From NCBI GenBank assembly GCA_910589415.1, contig OU342631.1, forward strand, positions 60,788,598 to 60,852,597: a stretch of 64,000 bases of DNA, written 5' to 3'. The notes below the pieces were generated by a model, which had not been told where the DNA came from, searched no databases, and saw only the letters and a list, made by a program, of their open reading frames with translations. This DNA is from Malachius bipustulatus (Eukaryota > Arthropoda > Insecta > Coleoptera > Melyridae). This document shows, one piece after another, positions 63,385 to 64,000 of this stretch (within the stretch, counting starts at the first letter, position 1; each line of letters starts with the position of its first letter). The position numbers and the translations under genes were made by a program.

Positions 63385-64000
63385 TTGCATCCTTATAATA
63401 AACAAAAAACCGTGAATGCGCTGTTTCTGATTTTCGCAAAGCCATATACTTTCTGCATATTTCGACGTGTTTAAGAAAATTATTGTCTTCCCCGTTTTTG
63501 ATAACGAAAGTTCAATCGATTTTATTTTTAGTATTCTTAATATCAACTATGATTTCTGAACCGATATCTTTTACATCGTTGACAGAGAGTTGCAGTAGTT
63601 GCCTCTACAGGCTCCATTGGTCCATTAGTTGGTCACAGACTCTCCATTGGTCACAGACTTTTGTAAACTAAAGAATATCCCTTATTGTTGGTGTTTTGAT
63701 CGATACCGCGGTGGGCACCTACTATTGCACTTTCTTACAATTTTTCACCAATACACAAATCACATACACACGTTGTAGGTAGCCATGACAAAATACTACT
63801 AATATTACTTTTTAGGTTTATGACCGTCATTTTTTAGCTTCAAAAAAAGCAAGTAATTTAGGAAACGTGCTGATATCTATGTTATGCTTGATATTAATTT
63901 TTGCTTTTAACATCGAGTAATATGACCATAACGTGGAAGAGCAAAATCTTTTGGATTTCTCGTTGAAATACACCAACAACGCGTTTTCATTGTACTCCGT

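Larger units (their letters stand above)
62153..64000 (-). pseudogene. Tyrosine-recombinase (Crypton/KIAA1958-like) gene, decayed and interrupted, N-terminus outside the window
   Basis: Read on the - strand. 64000-63831 encodes the helical core-binding domain (CSSTLWSYYSMLKAKINIKH, then DISTFPKLLAFFEAKK and a stop). 63620-63398 holds GACR with the first catalytic Arg near 63607, then DVKDIGSEIIVDIKNTKNK, with an in-frame TGA at 63512-63514 and a frame change. 62592-62428 holds TVQPIGKNTFGKLPQ..A and DYCFRRTSASLL with the box II residues; a -1/+1 shift leads into 62437-62153 with LKRHGGWKSATVAEGYVESS, whose Tyr (about 62383) would be the nucleophile. The family cuts and joins DNA by a 3'-phosphotyrosine. 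About 200 bp between the N-terminal and catalytic blocks has lost similarity. A 779-bp LINE copy sits inside. Confidence 0.7.

Noticed and set aside
63800..63910. A + strand hydrophobic open stretch after TTTTTAG that could be a further cyclase membrane exon
   Set aside because: It does not match the cyclase after ESGGVPG, hits a stop, and the - strand of the same bases reads as the core-binding domain of a tyrosine recombinase that continues to the window end.

Overview
This is a repeat-dense stretch of an animal, almost certainly insect, nuclear genome. The evidence is spliced adenylyl cyclase exons with 53-61 bp introns, BEL/Pao, Jockey-like and Penelope-like retroelements, a tRNA-derived SINE, many TA-flanked MITEs, and AT-rich DNA with TAGGTA/TACCTA runs. 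The insect order cannot be decided from the sequence. No bacterial operon, CRISPR array, rRNA or functional tRNA is visible. The only host gene I can support is a membrane adenylyl cyclase of the ADCY8/Ac78C type on the + strand. Six exons lie in 45375-59333, three on each side of a 12.8 kb intron filled with mobile elements; the 5' and 3' ends of the gene are outside what I can recognise.

Layout. 1-13.4 kb holds no recognisable gene: MITEs (692-1309, 5460-5697), a LINE 3' end (4552-5230), a 1.86 kb inverted-repeat DNA element carrying five 111-bp tandem repeats (6263-8124), and other low-copy tandem repeats. 13.4-17.0 kb is an old inverted-repeat element split by a decayed non-LTR retrotransposon. 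17.1-42.1 kb is the main feature: a head-to-tail array of seven Penelope-like elements of about 3,324 bp each plus a terminal repeat. Every unit carries a reverse transcriptase plus GIY-YIG endonuclease ORF and a hammerhead-ribozyme-like motif. The array is flanked by the two inverted arms of a palindromic MITE and is broken on its left by a gap of exactly 500 N. 42.1-45.3 kb contains an unclassified ~1 kb repeat family invaded by MITEs and a SINE with a clean target-site duplication. 45.4-59.3 kb is the cyclase locus, with an apparently intact BEL/Pao retrotransposon (47092-53988; LTRs identical by eye, 5-bp duplication) nested in a foldback element inside the large intron. 59.6-64 kb contains a MITE, a decayed Jockey-like LINE, a short retroposon, and a decayed tyrosine-recombinase gene on the - strand that is itself interrupted by a 5'-truncated LINE copy with a 13-bp duplication.

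How the parts work together. The mobile elements are layered, and several insertion events can be read because uninterrupted paralogs lie in the same window. The PLE array is the most unusual object: five of its seven ORFs are intact or one homopolymer base from intact, the units are nearly identical, and a read-through transcript would contain a self-cleaving-ribozyme candidate every 3.3 kb. The ribozyme's stem III can only be the self-complementary ACGT, which fits the small PLE hammerheads reported to cleave as dimers. Homopolymer indels are concentrated in the two units next to the gap, so copy number and those frameshifts should be treated as assembly-limited.
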